From assembly GCA_016098155.1 (NCBI GenBank), contig JAAAJB010000202.1, positions 1 to 47,523 on the forward strand: a DNA stretch of 47,523 nt, given 5' to 3'. This document shows positions 10,865 to 22,378 of this stretch, piece by piece (the first letter of the stretch is position 1; each line of letters begins with the position of its first letter). The DNA comes from Actinomortierella ambigua. Its lineage: Eukaryota; Mortierellomycota; Mortierellomycetes; Mortierellales; Mortierellaceae. A model generated the notes under the pieces. It had not been told where the DNA came from. It saw nothing but the letters and a program-made list of their open reading frames with translations, and made no database searches. A program made the position numbers and the translations under genes.

Positions 10865-12005
10865 GGGGTATCAAGATGCCATGTCATATGGCCCAGGCTA
10901 CAGCCATCAACAACAACAGCCATACGGTGGTGGTGCGTACTCGTCGTCAGTATCCTTGTACCCTTCGAGCCAGTCAAACACATTGTCGTCGTCGTCTCCC
11001 TCTGCTTCATCTTCAGCAGACCCCTTCCTGGCCATGTCGGCCGGCCAATCATTCTTTGCTCGCGTGGGCAGCAGCGTGACAAGCACCCTTGCCTACACAT
11101 CAACGATGGCTTCTGAGGGTCTTGCAACGGCGTCGACGAAGATTGCAGGGCTCTGGCAAGGTCAGCATCAATTCCACGGCCAACAGCAAGGAGCAGCACA
11201 CTATGCCTTTGCCCAGCAACAACAACAACAGCAGCAGCAGCAGCAGCAGCAGCAAGTGGCAGAAAATGGAACGCTCAATTCGATGAGCATTGGTACAACG
11301 TCAATTAGCAAACCATATTCGATGGCTCAGCCAAATGAATATGGTCCTGCATCTAGCACACACCACCACTATCACCAGCAGCAGCAGCAGCAACAACAGC
11401 AACAGCAACAACAGGTGTCGTACCATGGTCTGGATCAACCCCAGCAGTCGTATGCATGCTATCCGTATGACTCTTCTCAGCAGTACCAACCACAACAGCA
11501 GTCATCAACAGCGTCCTTTGACCACCGCACCAGCGGATTTTCAGTGGCAACCCTTTCTGGTGCAGCGGCCAAGGCGGGTGCGTACCTCCCGAGCTTATCG
11601 AGTGTCCCGCTGTTGAACAAGCTCAGCAAACAAGGTCCGCAACTCCCTTCCATGTACAATTCGTCGTCATCATCGTCGTCGTCGGCAGTCCAATTTGACG
11701 AGAGGGGTGCGGAGTCGACGGAGTCGGTAGCTTACATGTCGTGGCCTAGCGGTCAGCAACAGCAGCAACAACACCAACAACAGCAACAGCAACAACAGCA
11801 ACTCTACCATAGCGGTGGCTACGATTCGTATTCAAACTCGACCCATTCTTATGGTGGATTGTCGACAACGACCACGGTCGTAGCAGGCGAGTTGTGGAAC
11901 GGGTTACGCCACGAGGTGCAGAAGGGCCGACGCTTGGTCGAGACTGGCGTTCAGGCTGGCGTGGCCTGGTGGTGCAATGACAGGGACTCCAAGATTCCCG
12001 TCTAA
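9285..12005 (+). CDS. Large glutamine/serine-rich low-complexity protein, function unknown
   Basis: A single 906-aa exon with many Gln tracts made of mixed CAG and CAA codons, plus Ser, Thr, Pro and His runs. I do not recognise a domain. Features that are not low complexity are: ADLFG at residues 8-12 and again near 199-203; a DPF near 580; and three alpha-helical, amphipathic-looking stretches near 585-625 (SFFARVGSSVTSTLAYTS), 750-782 (SVATLSGAAAKAGAYLP) and 867-900 (LWNGLRHEVQKGRRLVETG), ending in CNDRDSKIPV. DLF and DPF tripeptides are typical adaptor-binding peptides, and amphipathic helices can bind membranes, so a trafficking or lipid-surface role is as possible as a transcriptional one. 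The mix of synonymous codons in the tracts argues for selection on protein sequence rather than simple slippage. Confidence 0.75.
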
Positions 12006-12632
12006 AGGATCCAACGTTAATAACTGTAGTACTATTATTTTTATACATATCTCAAACTTCGCCCTAATGCCTTTAATGAATTTCTCTCTTCGGATGCACG
12101 ACATAAAAAAAATCAAAATCAGCATCACCATGATATCATGCAGGTGGTATGCGAAAGACTCGTAAGATATGCATGCGATCGATAGTACTTGGACTTTTGC
12201 GTTTGTAGACTCTACAGATGTGTGCGAACCGGCATTGGAAGAGCGCAGGGTGGGAGCCTAGAGATTAGGCCAAGGCGGAGGAATACGATACAATGTGAAT
12301 GCGGAAGTAACCGAGATCCTCTTGCGGTTTTTAGAGGGAGTATGTCGTCAAAGGGTCGTACAGCTTGTTGCCCTGGCCGACAGCATTGTTGCATCTCTCT
12401 CCATCCTAGGGTCTGCATAAGCAATGTCTTTCCAGTCCAGGATGTCCCCTCCCCCTCCCCCTTTCTATCAATAGGAAGGAATGTTGAAGCCAATTCTCTC
12501 CTTGATTTTCGACCATGCTTGCGAGAAAACTGTCACTGCTTTTCCTCTTTCCTTCTCCAATCTTCTTCCTTCACGCAGTATCACTCGCTCTTTCTTTCTT
12601 TTCTCTCGCTCAAACATCCATCCCCGCATATC
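12006..12632. other. Intergenic region before the F-box protein
   Basis: No separate gene is seen. The F-box frame stays open by chance from 12189, but it lacks domain character before 12633, and 12535-12610 is a pyrimidine-rich leader of the kind seen before other genes here. Confidence 0.5.
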
Positions 12633-14417
12633 ATGGCAACACGACGCCCCTTTGACATATCGGAACTGAGGCAGTATGTTGCTCGCTTTCTGGACGTCGA
12701 AAGCCTGCGTGCTTGTGCGCTGGTCAACAAGTCGTGGCACGATGATTTTCAGCCCATGGTCTGGCGCACATACTGGATCATCGCACGCCGATTGAGCGAC
12801 AACAACAGTCCCAGCAATACCCACGGCAAAGACGGCAAGGACGGCACAGACAGCAAGGACCTGAAGACATGGGTAGCCGTAACAGGCAAGCATGCCCACC
12901 TGTTCCGGTGTCTTCGACGGCGCGAATACAGGGATGAATGTCCCGTCCCACGAGCGATCTACGACACGTTGCTCGAGCATTGTCACTCGTTGGTCCAGAT
13001 CGATGCCTGGGTCAAGAATCTGGACGAGTGGGCCATGCTACGAGAGCTGGTCCGTGTGAACCCTGGCCTGCAGCGCGTGACGCTTCGGTACCGGAAGGAC
13101 TCTTTGTACGACGAAGGTCTTTCTACCGTGTTTCTGCCGGCGAATGACTGGAAAAGCTATGGCAGGAAGGGTGAGACAATGAAAATAACAGCAACAACAA
13201 CAACAATGACGACGACGACGGCAATGACACCCATCGCGACCGCTACTCATCCAAAGTTGAGGAGGCTGCAGCTGGAATGTCAAGTCTCGACAAGGATGCT
13301 ACGCCGGATCATTCTGGCATGTCCCACCCTTGAAGAAATCTACATCGAAGGAGCAGTGATTACAGCGCCGACGTACCCACCACAGCGCTTGGGTGACGAG
13401 GGCAACAGCGACAACAACAACAACAACAACAGCAACAACAACAACAATGGCGACAACAGCAGCAGTAGGCTAGACCATAATGACAAGGCAGCTGCAGGCC
13501 TAGCCATGCTATCCTCACGACTCTGCAAACTGGCTATCAGCGGTCGATGTCACGACGCGTCGTTGATCGAGCTGCTGGAGCAATGTCCATCGCTCACGAG
13601 GCTCGAGGTACCGCTGTTGAGCGAGCCCGTCTATGAGCGGCTCTGCCAGGCTTTTGAGACGGGGCGTCTGAGCCAGGTGATCAAGGTCAGTCTGCGAGAG
13701 AGTTCGAGAACGTGGCCCTCGCTCGCGACCCTGCACGTCCTGAGGGCGATCCCACAGCACCAGCTTCGGAAGGTCCGGTTGCGGAACATGGGCCTGCGCG
13801 AGATCCAGGTCCTGGTCGAGCGTCAACACCAGAGCCTCGAAAGCGTCGTTGTCCAGGGTGCTCCACAGGAGACCCCGATGGCGCTCCTGGCCAGTTGCCC
13901 TCGTCTCAAAACGCTTTATGTGTCTGGAACCGGATTTATCGATGTGCGACATCTTCTTGCCCAGCCGTGGGTGTGTGCTCCACGGCTGGAGAAGCTCGAG
14001 GTCAACATCCGACTGGAGCGACCTTGCAAGGACAGTGTGTTGATGGACCATGCCTCGGCAGAGAAGGCTCTCGTTGCTCCTGGAAGGACAGAGGCGGAGC
14101 AGACGGAGATCATGTGGATGACGCGCTTGGGCCAATGCCGCCTGTTGAGGGAGGCGGTGATCAGCATGCCCTGCAGCCCGAAATCTGAGCAGCTCTCCTG
14201 GTCGTTGGCTTCTGGTCTGAACCGTCTCTGTGAGCTGTCTCACTTGGAGATGTTGGCCTTTGGAGACTGGGTCACTCTTGGTGTCCCCGAGCTGCGCTTC
14301 ATCAAGGACCATTGGCACAGTCTCAAGTCGTTGCCTCAGCTAGACGTTCGCCCGCATGCCAGTCGACAATGGCTCCAGGAAAACTGGCGGCATCTCCACG
14401 TCCCATGGCATCGGTGA
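12633..14417 (+). CDS. F-box-like protein with leucine-rich repeats
   Basis: The start at 12633 was chosen because the protein then begins MATRRPFDISELRQYVARFL, directly at an F-box-like domain (about residues 7-50, with SLRACALVNKSWHDDFQPMVW). It gives 594 aa in one exon. The rest has spaced leucine-rich segments (for example LQRVTLRY, LRRLQLEC, LEEIYIEG, LTRLEVPLL, LKTLYVSG, LEKLEVNI), consistent with an irregular LRR solenoid for substrate binding. An Asn-rich insert lies at about residues 260-275. F-box proteins recruit substrates to SCF ubiquitin ligases through Skp1; the target cannot be predicted. Families of such proteins are large in Mortierella-like fungi, from my general knowledge. 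Confidence 0.8.
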   Translation: MATRRPFDISELRQYVARFLDVESLRACALVNKSWHDDFQPMVWRTYWIIARRLSDNNSPSNTHGKDGKDGTDSKDLKTWVAVTGKHAHLFRCLRRREYRDECPVPRAIYDTLLEHCHSLVQIDAWVKNLDEWAMLRELVRVNPGLQRVTLRYRKDSLYDEGLSTVFLPANDWKSYGRKGETMKITATTTTMTTTTAMTPIATATHPKLRRLQLECQVSTRMLRRIILACPTLEEIYIEGAVITAPTYPPQRLGDEGNSDNNNNNNSNNNNNGDNSSSRLDHNDKAAAGLAMLSSRLCKLAISGRCHDASLIELLEQCPSLTRLEVPLLSEPVYERLCQAFETGRLSQVIKVSLRESSRTWPSLATLHVLRAIPQHQLRKVRLRNMGLREIQVLVERQHQSLESVVVQGAPQETPMALLASCPRLKTLYVSGTGFIDVRHLLAQPWVCAPRLEKLEVNIRLERPCKDSVLMDHASAEKALVAPGRTEAEQTEIMWMTRLGQCRLLREAVISMPCSPKSEQLSWSLASGLNRLCELSHLEMLAFGDWVTLGVPELRFIKDHWHSLKSLPQLDVRPHASRQWLQENWRHLHVPWHR

Positions 14418-15887
14418 CCCCCTCACACCCCCCTCCAGCACCACAGTGTTTCGTAACTCGGTTAATTTAGTAGAATAGAGCTTGTGGAAGGTGAATGGGG
14501 GGGGGGGAACCCATGATGCTTTAGAAAGCAAGACTCTATAGCCACCAACACTACGGGGTAGATAGGTAATCTTTTTCTCACAAAGCTGGGGTCCAAAAAC
14601 AACTCATAAAACTGGGGTCTCGACCTCGCAGGGTTTCAGTATGTCATGGGAAGGGGGTGGGAAGCCTGTTGTCTCAGTTGGAATTGTATGCCCCTCTCCA
14701 AGGTTCCAGACATTCAACACTGAGTTGGTACTATCGCCCAGCCTCCCTCTCTCCTCCACCCAGCTGGGCGCGAAAACTGTAGTTTCGGAAAAAAAAAGTA
14801 TTTCACGTTTGTCACCAAACTGCCGTGGAGGGGGGAAGACGAGGGGAAGGGGAAGGACACATCATCTGGCTTGTTGGAGTTGCGACTGTGTCGATTCAAG
14901 TTTTTTGTAGGAGGGAGAAGAGGGGGGAAAGTGGACTTACCCTCGGATTGTCGCGCGCGTCTGGAAAGGGCTGATTGAGGCTGTGTTGATTCATCCTTCC
15001 GGAACAACCAAGGCTCACTTGGCGTGCCCATCTAGACATGAATATTGTTTTTTATCTTTGGCTGGGAGGAGTGCCGAGTCGTTTCCATGTTACAGGGATC
15101 GAATAGCCCGAATGGACAAGTGGCAAGGACAAGCTACATACAGTGGCAGTGCGCATTCCAGTGTGGGAGGGGGAAGCGACGGGAAGGGCGAAAAGGAGGA
15201 GAGGGGAGGGGGAAGGTGCGGAGACGTGCGGGGGAAACGGCCGTTTGCGCCTTTGGGGGGAACGAGGGGGGTGTTGGGCGGTTCCTCCTACGATTGCCGC
15301 AGTCTCGAATGGACTCGATTAAAGCAAGACTCACTTCGGCTCGACTCGTGGCAAAGCACATGGCGGTGAGGCAACGAGGAGACGGCGGAGGGATAGGGAG
15401 GAAGCAGGCTGACAGATAACTTTGTCTGGTGCGCATGTTTCTGTCGGGAAGCGCAAGAGAGAGCAGAGCAGTGGGTTTGTGTGTCCTCCTCCTCCTCCGG
15501 TCCAGCCCAGACCAGCAGCACAGTTCGGTGAGCAGTAAGCAAGTGGAGGTGCCTGCAGCCCATGCCTCTGCACCTTTTTTTTTTTTTTTTTTTTTTTTTT
15601 TCTTCTTCGATCGCTCATTTCTCCTTCCAACTTTCTCTCACCCCCAATTACCATTTACCACTTTTCTTCTCACCTGTCACCTTACCCTACCTCATTCTGT
15701 CAGAGTCGTGTCGGCATCCCTTCTTCCATTCCAGACATTCCTGCAGAACCTCATTCACACTCCACTTTTTTTTGCGCCTTGCTTGACTCTCTCTCTTTGC
15801 CAGGCACTTGATACCCTTTCATTCCCCCTCTCGCCTTCTACGTCTCTTGTTGTCATTGTCGCGACATAAAAACGCAGGAGCAACGCC
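14418..15887. other. Intergenic region before the AIG1-type GTPase gene
   Basis: Roughly 1.5 kb with no recognised gene. It contains G-rich stretches on the plus strand (14820-14930 and 15160-15275), a 27-nt T run at 15575-15601 and then a long pyrimidine-rich leader up to about 15850. Confidence 0.5.
15575..15601. repeat. Poly(T) tract, 27 nt
   Basis: An uninterrupted run of 27 T about 290 nt upstream of the GTPase start. Long dA:dT tracts in fungal promoters exclude nucleosomes. Similar runs of 15-19 lie at 19558, 23732, 24401, 47445 and 47487. Confidence 0.8.
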
Positions 15888-17794
15888 ATGATTAACGATG
15901 CCAATAACATTGTCCTTGCCGTGGTAAAGTATCTCCTCTGTTGCTTTCTTATTACACTTCTTCCCGATTGTGGCTCTCACTTCTCTTGATTCCCGGGAAC
16001 GGCCTTGACTTTTTGTTGTTATTATTGTTGTTATTGTTGCTGTTTGTATTGTCGTTGTTAGTATTTTTTTAAGGTGGTGGTGATATTGTTGTTATTGCTC
16101 TCTTTCTCTTTCTCTCTCTCTATCCATGGCAGTGCTTCCGAAGGTGCGATTGTTAATAATTCTTTCTGTTTTTCTGTTTTTCTTGTCTCCTTAGATGGGC
16201 GCGGTTGGCAATGGCAAATCATCGACCTTGAACTCTATCATCCAGGAACCTCTTTTCCAGTCTGGGCGGTCTGTCGGGGTAAGACGAAGAAACTGGCAGT
16301 TTCGGAGGAATACATGCAAGCCTTGACTCTGGCTCCGAAGGAAACGATGTCAGGCTTCGTCACACCCCTTTTTTCCCCCTGGCCATCCACGAGTAGATTT
16401 TTCTACCGCTTCGCACGCATGAAGAGGCTGACGAAGAAGAGAATCCAGGAAAAGGAAGCGCGGTGGCAATAGCAACAACAGCAACAACAGCGGCAATGCC
16501 ATGGGGTTGGTCGACTCGTCAGCTGCAACAAAAGAAGAGGATGATCGACTTCCAACACCCTCTTGTCGTCACCTCTTTATCCCTTCTCTCCCTATTTTCT
16601 TGGTCTGTCGCAATTTTTTGTTTGCCACTCAACGTGAGATCAAACAGTGACTGCAGTCCATGGCCTTCCCCCCCCCCCAGCCTCGTTATCCATTCCAGCC
16701 TCCAGCCTTCGAAAAAACTATCATTTCGCACGTACCATTGATTCAGAAACTCTAATATGTCTGTTTATCCCTTACCTTTTTAGCCTGTTACTCAACGAAT
16801 TGGAAGCTGCGTACGACATTGGAAACTCCCCGAGGTTGGCAGGACAGTGCATATCGTTGACACGTAAGTGGCCATTCTTCTTCATAGTCAACACCCACTC
16901 GGTGGAGTATCCATTCCTCTTTTGAGCAGATCTGACTCTAATTGAACATCGATACACACACTCCACAGACCTCAGCATTTTTCACATTATATGATCCGCT
17001 CACAAAGCTATTTTTTTTTGTTATTTCAACACTTGAAATTAGGCCTGGCATGTGTGAGTCGACATACAAGGATGTGGAGAATGTACATTTGATGGTCGAG
17101 TTCTTCAAGACCCTGTCGCACGGCGTGAGCGCATTTGTTCTTGTGTTCAATATCCACAACACAAGGTAATGCAGCCCTATTTTTTGCAATGATGCGTCAG
17201 CTCTTTCTTTTTTTTTAATCGACCGCTGGAGTCCATGGCGTTATTTACAGGCAGGAGGACCGTTGCACTCACAAACTCTCCTCTCTCTCTCTCTACTCAC
17301 GCGACCTACGCGAATGTATTTATAGATTGGACGAATACACAAAGAACATGCTTCGTTTATTCGAACGACTGCTCGGCCCACACTTTTGGAAGCATGTTGT
17401 AATTGTCTTTACCCACGTGGATGAGGACCAACGCGACTACTTGGACGCAAACATTGACGCACTGACAGACCCACACGACGGTTTTGTCAAAGTGATCAAT
17501 CAGTGGTTTCATCTGCAGTATCAACCACCAATGGTTTTCCTCTCCAACAAGGACACACGCTACAGTCAATATGCACGCGAGTGCTTCATGGAGCTGTATG
17601 AGGCCGTCGCCTCCGTCGAGCAAGGCGGCAGGAGGGAGAAATTCACTTGCACATGGTTCCAGGAGATTAACAACCGCGTCGGTGTCGTGCAGGACAACTT
17701 CATTGTACAGAGTATCCGCTATGCCGCCGTCTCCGTCCCACAGATAGTCCAGCAAGGGTCACGAGCTGTTGTCAATGTTTGCTCCGTCATGTAG
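15888..17794 (+). CDS. AIG1/GIMAP-type GTPase with a C-terminal CaaX box
   Basis: Five exons (15888-15923, 16195-16278, 16784-16863, 17043-17165, 17326-17794) join in frame to 263 aa. The G domain is clear: G1 GAVGNGKS (14-21), G3 DTPG (66-69, split across an exon join), and G4 THVD (137-140). The order and spacing, with VTQRIGSC before G3 and FKTLSHGVSAFVLVFN after it, match the AIG1-type (IAN/GIMAP) family related to septins, whose members act on membranes and in some lineages in immunity or stress. The protein ends CSVM, a consensus CaaX box, and the final Met favours farnesylation. That would anchor the GTPase to membranes without a transmembrane span. Intron 2 is 505 nt, so a missed small exon is possible, though SVG-PVTQRI reads naturally across the join. 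Its cellular role is unknown. Confidence 0.85.
16279..16783 (+). other. 505-nt intron 2 of the AIG1-type GTPase gene
   Basis: Donor GGG|GTAAGA and acceptor TTTTTAG|CCTGTTAC. The long intron interrupts the switch I region just before the expected G2 threonine. It carries a Gln-codon-like CAACAG stretch near 16470-16500 that is not continuous with either exon frame. I see no conserved exon inside. Confidence 0.6.
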
Positions 17795-19799
17795 ACAAAA
17801 GGAAAAGAAAAAGAAAAAGAAAAAAAACAATTCTCCAATCCGCTCCATCATGTCTTCGCTTGCCCCAAACGAGACCACTACAACGCCTCTTTCAACTTAT
17901 TATTCACTCTGCTTGATCGCTTGCGAGCGTAGCTTTCACTTCCACTCATTCACTCACATTATGATAATAATATCAATAAACAAATAAACATTCAAAAAAA
18001 AAAAGGTATCAGCTGCAGGCGGGAGAGAGGGCTTACAGCCTTCATGAGAAAAGAAATTATCCTCATGGTGACACCCACCCTCTCTTTGAGAGCAGAAGAT
18101 TGTGAAATCCAACTTACCATTCAGTTCTCTTCTAACTTCGACCACGTATGCCTCTCTCTCTCTCTCTTGATCGGAAAGGTCTTGGCACGTTGCGCAGAAG
18201 TTATGCCGAGGGAAGATCAAAGAGCTTTAGTGCCTTCATATCTCCTCCTTGTAAGGCTGACTAGGCATCACAATTTTCCCTCCCCTCCTGTTTCCAAGGT
18301 TGGTGGCAGGTCTCTCTCAGGGCCAGGTTTTGGTGATTTGAGAAACAGCAATGAGTACCTTCCTCTTGGGTAGCAGGGGGGCAGGGGGAGAGGGAGACTG
18401 GATCTTGGATATTCGGCGTATGAGCTACTGATGACTTCTGTCGAACAGCCAATCTGTATTAGCTGTACACCACAGCCTCAAAGAGCAACATTAGAGCCTT
18501 TCATAGTTTACCGTTACCTGATGAAAAAGGGGGAGGGGGAGGAGGGAGTCTACAACAGCAAAAAATACACCAGAATAGAGGAAGCGCAGTCAGACAACAG
18601 TGTCGGGCGACATGTTGCGATGGATGTTTACGAAAAAAAAGGGGGTTGTGAGTCGCAAGTATCAATCTGCGTCTTGGAGCTCAGGCTTAAGAAAAAGGTG
18701 CTTGAACTTGATCCTGTTCAGACAAGTACTCTTGAAGTATGTTGTGGCTTGTGAGAACCAATGGTGCTCTACTGTCAAAGCCATGGGACAAGCTTCCCGC
18801 GAGGCTGGAGAACAGTGTATGTTGGTCGACGGATTGCAGTGGATAGTATCCTTTCCATGAATTATGAAAATACCGTTCGATGCCTGCTGCAAGAGACGAT
18901 GGACACAAACAGTAGCACTGCATTGTTGAGTGGAAGACAAAGGAGAGGAGAGGGAGGGGATGCAAGGAGAAACAAGGTACGGGGGCTAGTTTAGCATCTG
19001 TGAGCTCAACTAAAGTTTTGGGTTAGATTGCGGTTTGTGGACGCTTGGGCACACGACAAAAAATTTTTTTTGTTCCTGAGTTTGCCAAATTTGGACACAA
19101 GCTTTCGCTCGACACACTTCCCGTCGTGTGCCCTCGGCCGACCGGTCGGGAATCAAGCACCCGAACAGAGGACACCTGTTTGTCCGACCACAGACAGGGA
19201 TCTGTGAAGGCTTGCATCAATGCGCAGAAGGGATTGCTTGGAGGGGGGAAGTGATAAAACTGGTGTGAACAGGTAAACTGGAATGGCGATTGGAGGGGAG
19301 GAGATGCAAATCGTGGACAAAAGAGGGGGGGGGGTATTTCTTCTGCTTCCATCGTCATTGTCTTTCCTTTCAATGTCCGTTGCGAAGTACTACGTTGTAG
19401 CAGGGACTCTTGCATATAATTGTACAAAAACACTTCCACCTTAAAAGTGAGAGTATTGTATCCCCTACCAACAGTGTTGGGTCAGGAACCTGCTATTGGT
19501 CTCCTTAAGTTGTTATTATTGTTGCTGCAATGTGCGCCCATCTCCTTGTATTTTGAGTTTTTTTTTTTTTTTTTTCCTTTCACTTCACACCCAATATTAG
19601 TCGGCCCCACTCTCCCTGCCAGGCCGTCGTCCTTGATATTTTCCCCTTTGCACTTCACTTCTCTCACCCTTTCCTACTCAGTAACGTCTCCTTTCTCCTT
19701 CAGTATCCATCTCTTTTCTCGTCGACCTTCGCTACACTTCTTGCTCTTTACAGCCCACAAAGCTCCGAGAAAGGGGAAAAAAAAAGTCGAAGCTGTACA
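17795..19799. other. Intergenic region, 2.0 kb, no gene recognised
   Basis: The left end has the likely 3' UTR of the GTPase gene, with AATAAA at 17975-17980 and 17983-17988. The middle has short frames on both strands without domain character or splice-linked continuity that I could find. The right end (19556-19740) is a T- and TC-rich leader for the next gene. A small or unusual gene could be missed here. Confidence 0.45.
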
Positions 19800-22378
19800 A
19801 TGGCCGACTTCCGCGCAAGGGCATCGCCCTCGAACCAGTCCGACTCGGGAGTAGGCGACAGGGTGCCCGGAACACCTATCCAGCGACATGGATACCCCAG
19901 CCCTAACAGCAACAACTATATCGACGACAACGAGGACGACGATCGCCATAGACTGTTAGGCAATCACGATGACAACGGCAGGAACACAGATAACGACAAG
20001 GACAGGGAATTCTTGCTTCCCTTTTCAGTTCCATCGACCCCTGGCTCTCCTCACACGACCTTCTCTGGAAGCGGGAGCACCAATAAGAGAAAGACATCGC
20101 CGGTGTCCATTCGTCTTCTCTCAATTATCATCCTCATCTCTCTCTTCTCATGGTTCTATATCGAGGCACTTGCGGGCGGCGATATCGAGTTTGTCAAGGA
20201 TCACCTATCCATGCTGGGCGTCAACCTCACGCTCTCGGTCCTGTGCCTGACGGCGGCGTTGACGATGATTGTCTTGACACCGATGCCGTCTCGCTTCAAG
20301 GTGCTGCTCTTGTCAGGCACGTTTCTGATTGTGTATGCCCTGAAACGGTGGGACGACGGCGAGACGTTTGAGGCGCACGGTGCTTACAACATGCTGATCT
20401 TCTTGGTGATTGCGGTGCCGTTGAACAGTCTGATCCAGCTGATCCTTTTGACGAAGCGGAAGATGGGGCCGAAGCAGTTCCACCGGACGATGGTGACGAC
20501 GGTCATTGGTACGGCGTTGATCACATCCTGCCTGTTGACCTACTACCACTCGATTTGGGGCCAAGGAAGCCTGGGTCACCAGCTGCGGTACGGCGAGCAG
20601 AACGGCGTGCGACTGTGCGAATGGAAGGGAAACAACATCCCCTTTGTCGACTTGCTGCCCAACCATATCCAAAACTTTTGGGCAGGCCCGTCGACCTGCG
20701 AGGCGGTCAATGGCATCGAGGCCGATTGGTCGCATGACGGTATCATCACCATCCAGTGCCTACACCCAGACTTTCAGCGCAACCACAAGCCCACGTTCGA
20801 CATCCTGCCGGACACACGCACGTTTGTCCTGGAGGACAAGGTCAACCATGTCTACAACCATGTTATCCACAATCGCACTACTCGCTATACGTACGACGAG
20901 CCGGTCTTCATCGAACCCGTAGGAGTCGAGGCTATCGTGGCCAATTGTGAGGAGGGAGTCTCCAAGCTGCTGGTGCGAGTCAAGCGTCAGGAGACTGTCC
21001 TGGCAAGAGTCGACAAAATTACCAAAACCTTGGAAGAGGAGGAAGCTTCGACACAGGGAGGGGTCATGCAGGATGGGCAAAATTCAAACACAGATACTCA
21101 TCCAGCAGGTACAGGTACAGGTGCGGGTACCACAACCAACACCAATAATGACAAAAGCGATATGACAGGCAACAAGCGGGATGATGATGGACGTCCCAAT
21201 GTACTCGTGCTATTTATGGATGCCGTCTCACGTCGCCAGGTGCACCGCAAGCTTGCTAAGACCACAGCCACCTTGGCGGATCTGGGGCGGCCCGATTCGA
21301 CATCGAGCAGTGGCGATGGCCCCGGTCCACAACTTTTTGAGTTCTTTCGGTACAATGCCATCGGTTTCAATACCAACGACAACTCGCGCGTGCTGTACAC
21401 TGGCGAACCGGACGCGCTCGACCCACCGGCGACCCCCATCTGGAAGGATTATTTCGAGGCTGGCTATGTGACGAACCGCGTGGAGGACAACTGCGAGGAC
21501 TGGTCGGCGACCTATACCAGCACGACAACGTCGCAATATTTTGACCACGAGCTGCAGTCGCCATTCTGCATGGAGCCCTACTTTGCGCTCGAGGGTAACG
21601 CCTACGGCAACTTTAAGGGCCCTTATTCGATTGTTCGACGATGCATTCATGGTCAATACGTCCATCGCTATGCGTTTGACTACATGACCCAGTTCCGGAA
21701 GCAATACAAAGACCAGCCTTGGTTCCAGATGGGCTCGCTGATTGAGGGCCACGAGGGCACGGGCGAGGTCTTGCTCACGATCGACGAGGACATTGCGGAC
21801 TTCTTCAAGGGCATGGAGCAGGATGGCACGCTTGACAACACCATTGTTTTCTTTATGGCCGACCATGGTCTACACATGGGCATCAACTTTATGTTTACAG
21901 GAAATGGACGCATCGAGCATGTGTAAGTATATCACCCAAAAAAAAAAAAAAAAAAAGGAAACTGGAGATCAAAATTCGGCAAGTTGCACTGTTGTCCTAC
22001 GGTCCACTCAATACGCTAACTATCTTGTCCTCTGCTGGTGGGGCATTTCTTCTTCTTCTGATCTCTAGGAACCCATATCTTTCCATCATGCTACCACCAA
22101 AGCTCGCTCAAAAGTACCCATCACTGGCTCAAGGCTTATTACACAACCAACAATCGCTGATTACAGGCCATGAGATTTACAAGACACTCAAACTTCTTGC
22201 AACACCTGGTTTGCTGCCCAAGACGGGAAGTGATTCCAGCAAAGGCATCAGTGATGACGATGATGAGGAGGTCAATGGTGGATCGTGGCGTCGAGGCACC
22301 CTGTTTGACGAGACGCTCAATCCTGGTCGAACCTGTGAAGAGGCCCGTATTCCAGACGAATTCTGCAGATGTCGGTAG
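19800..22378 (+). CDS. Five-span membrane protein with DUF229 / alkaline-phosphatase-like domain
   Basis: Two exons (19800-21922, 22069-22378) join in frame to 810 aa. Residues 1-100 are hydrophilic and acidic, probably cytosolic. Hydrophobic spans lie near 104-123, 141-160, 167-182, 197-217 and 230-249, which would place the large remainder outside the cytosol. That remainder has the marks of DUF229, part of the sulfatase/alkaline phosphatase superfamily: LFMDAVSR (D474-A-V-S477 at the position of the metal ligand and nucleophile) and FFMADHG (D688-H689-G690), the paired metal-binding motif, with several paired cysteines between. Substrate is unknown; sulfatase or phosphoesterase activity on surface glycans or lipids is inference. 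The C-terminus CRCR and an acidic insert (SDDDDEE) follow the second motif. A linker (415-460) is rich in Gly/Thr/Asn. Confidence 0.82.

Noticed and set aside
12189..12632. An extra 148 residues at the N-terminus of the F-box protein
   Set aside because: The open frame there overlaps a pyrimidine-rich leader, does not begin with ATG and shows no domain; the protein starts naturally with an F-box from 12633.
13515..14318. A 267-codon minus-strand frame opposite the F-box gene
   Set aside because: It is a codon-bias shadow of the sense frame, which shows the F-box and leucine-rich segments.
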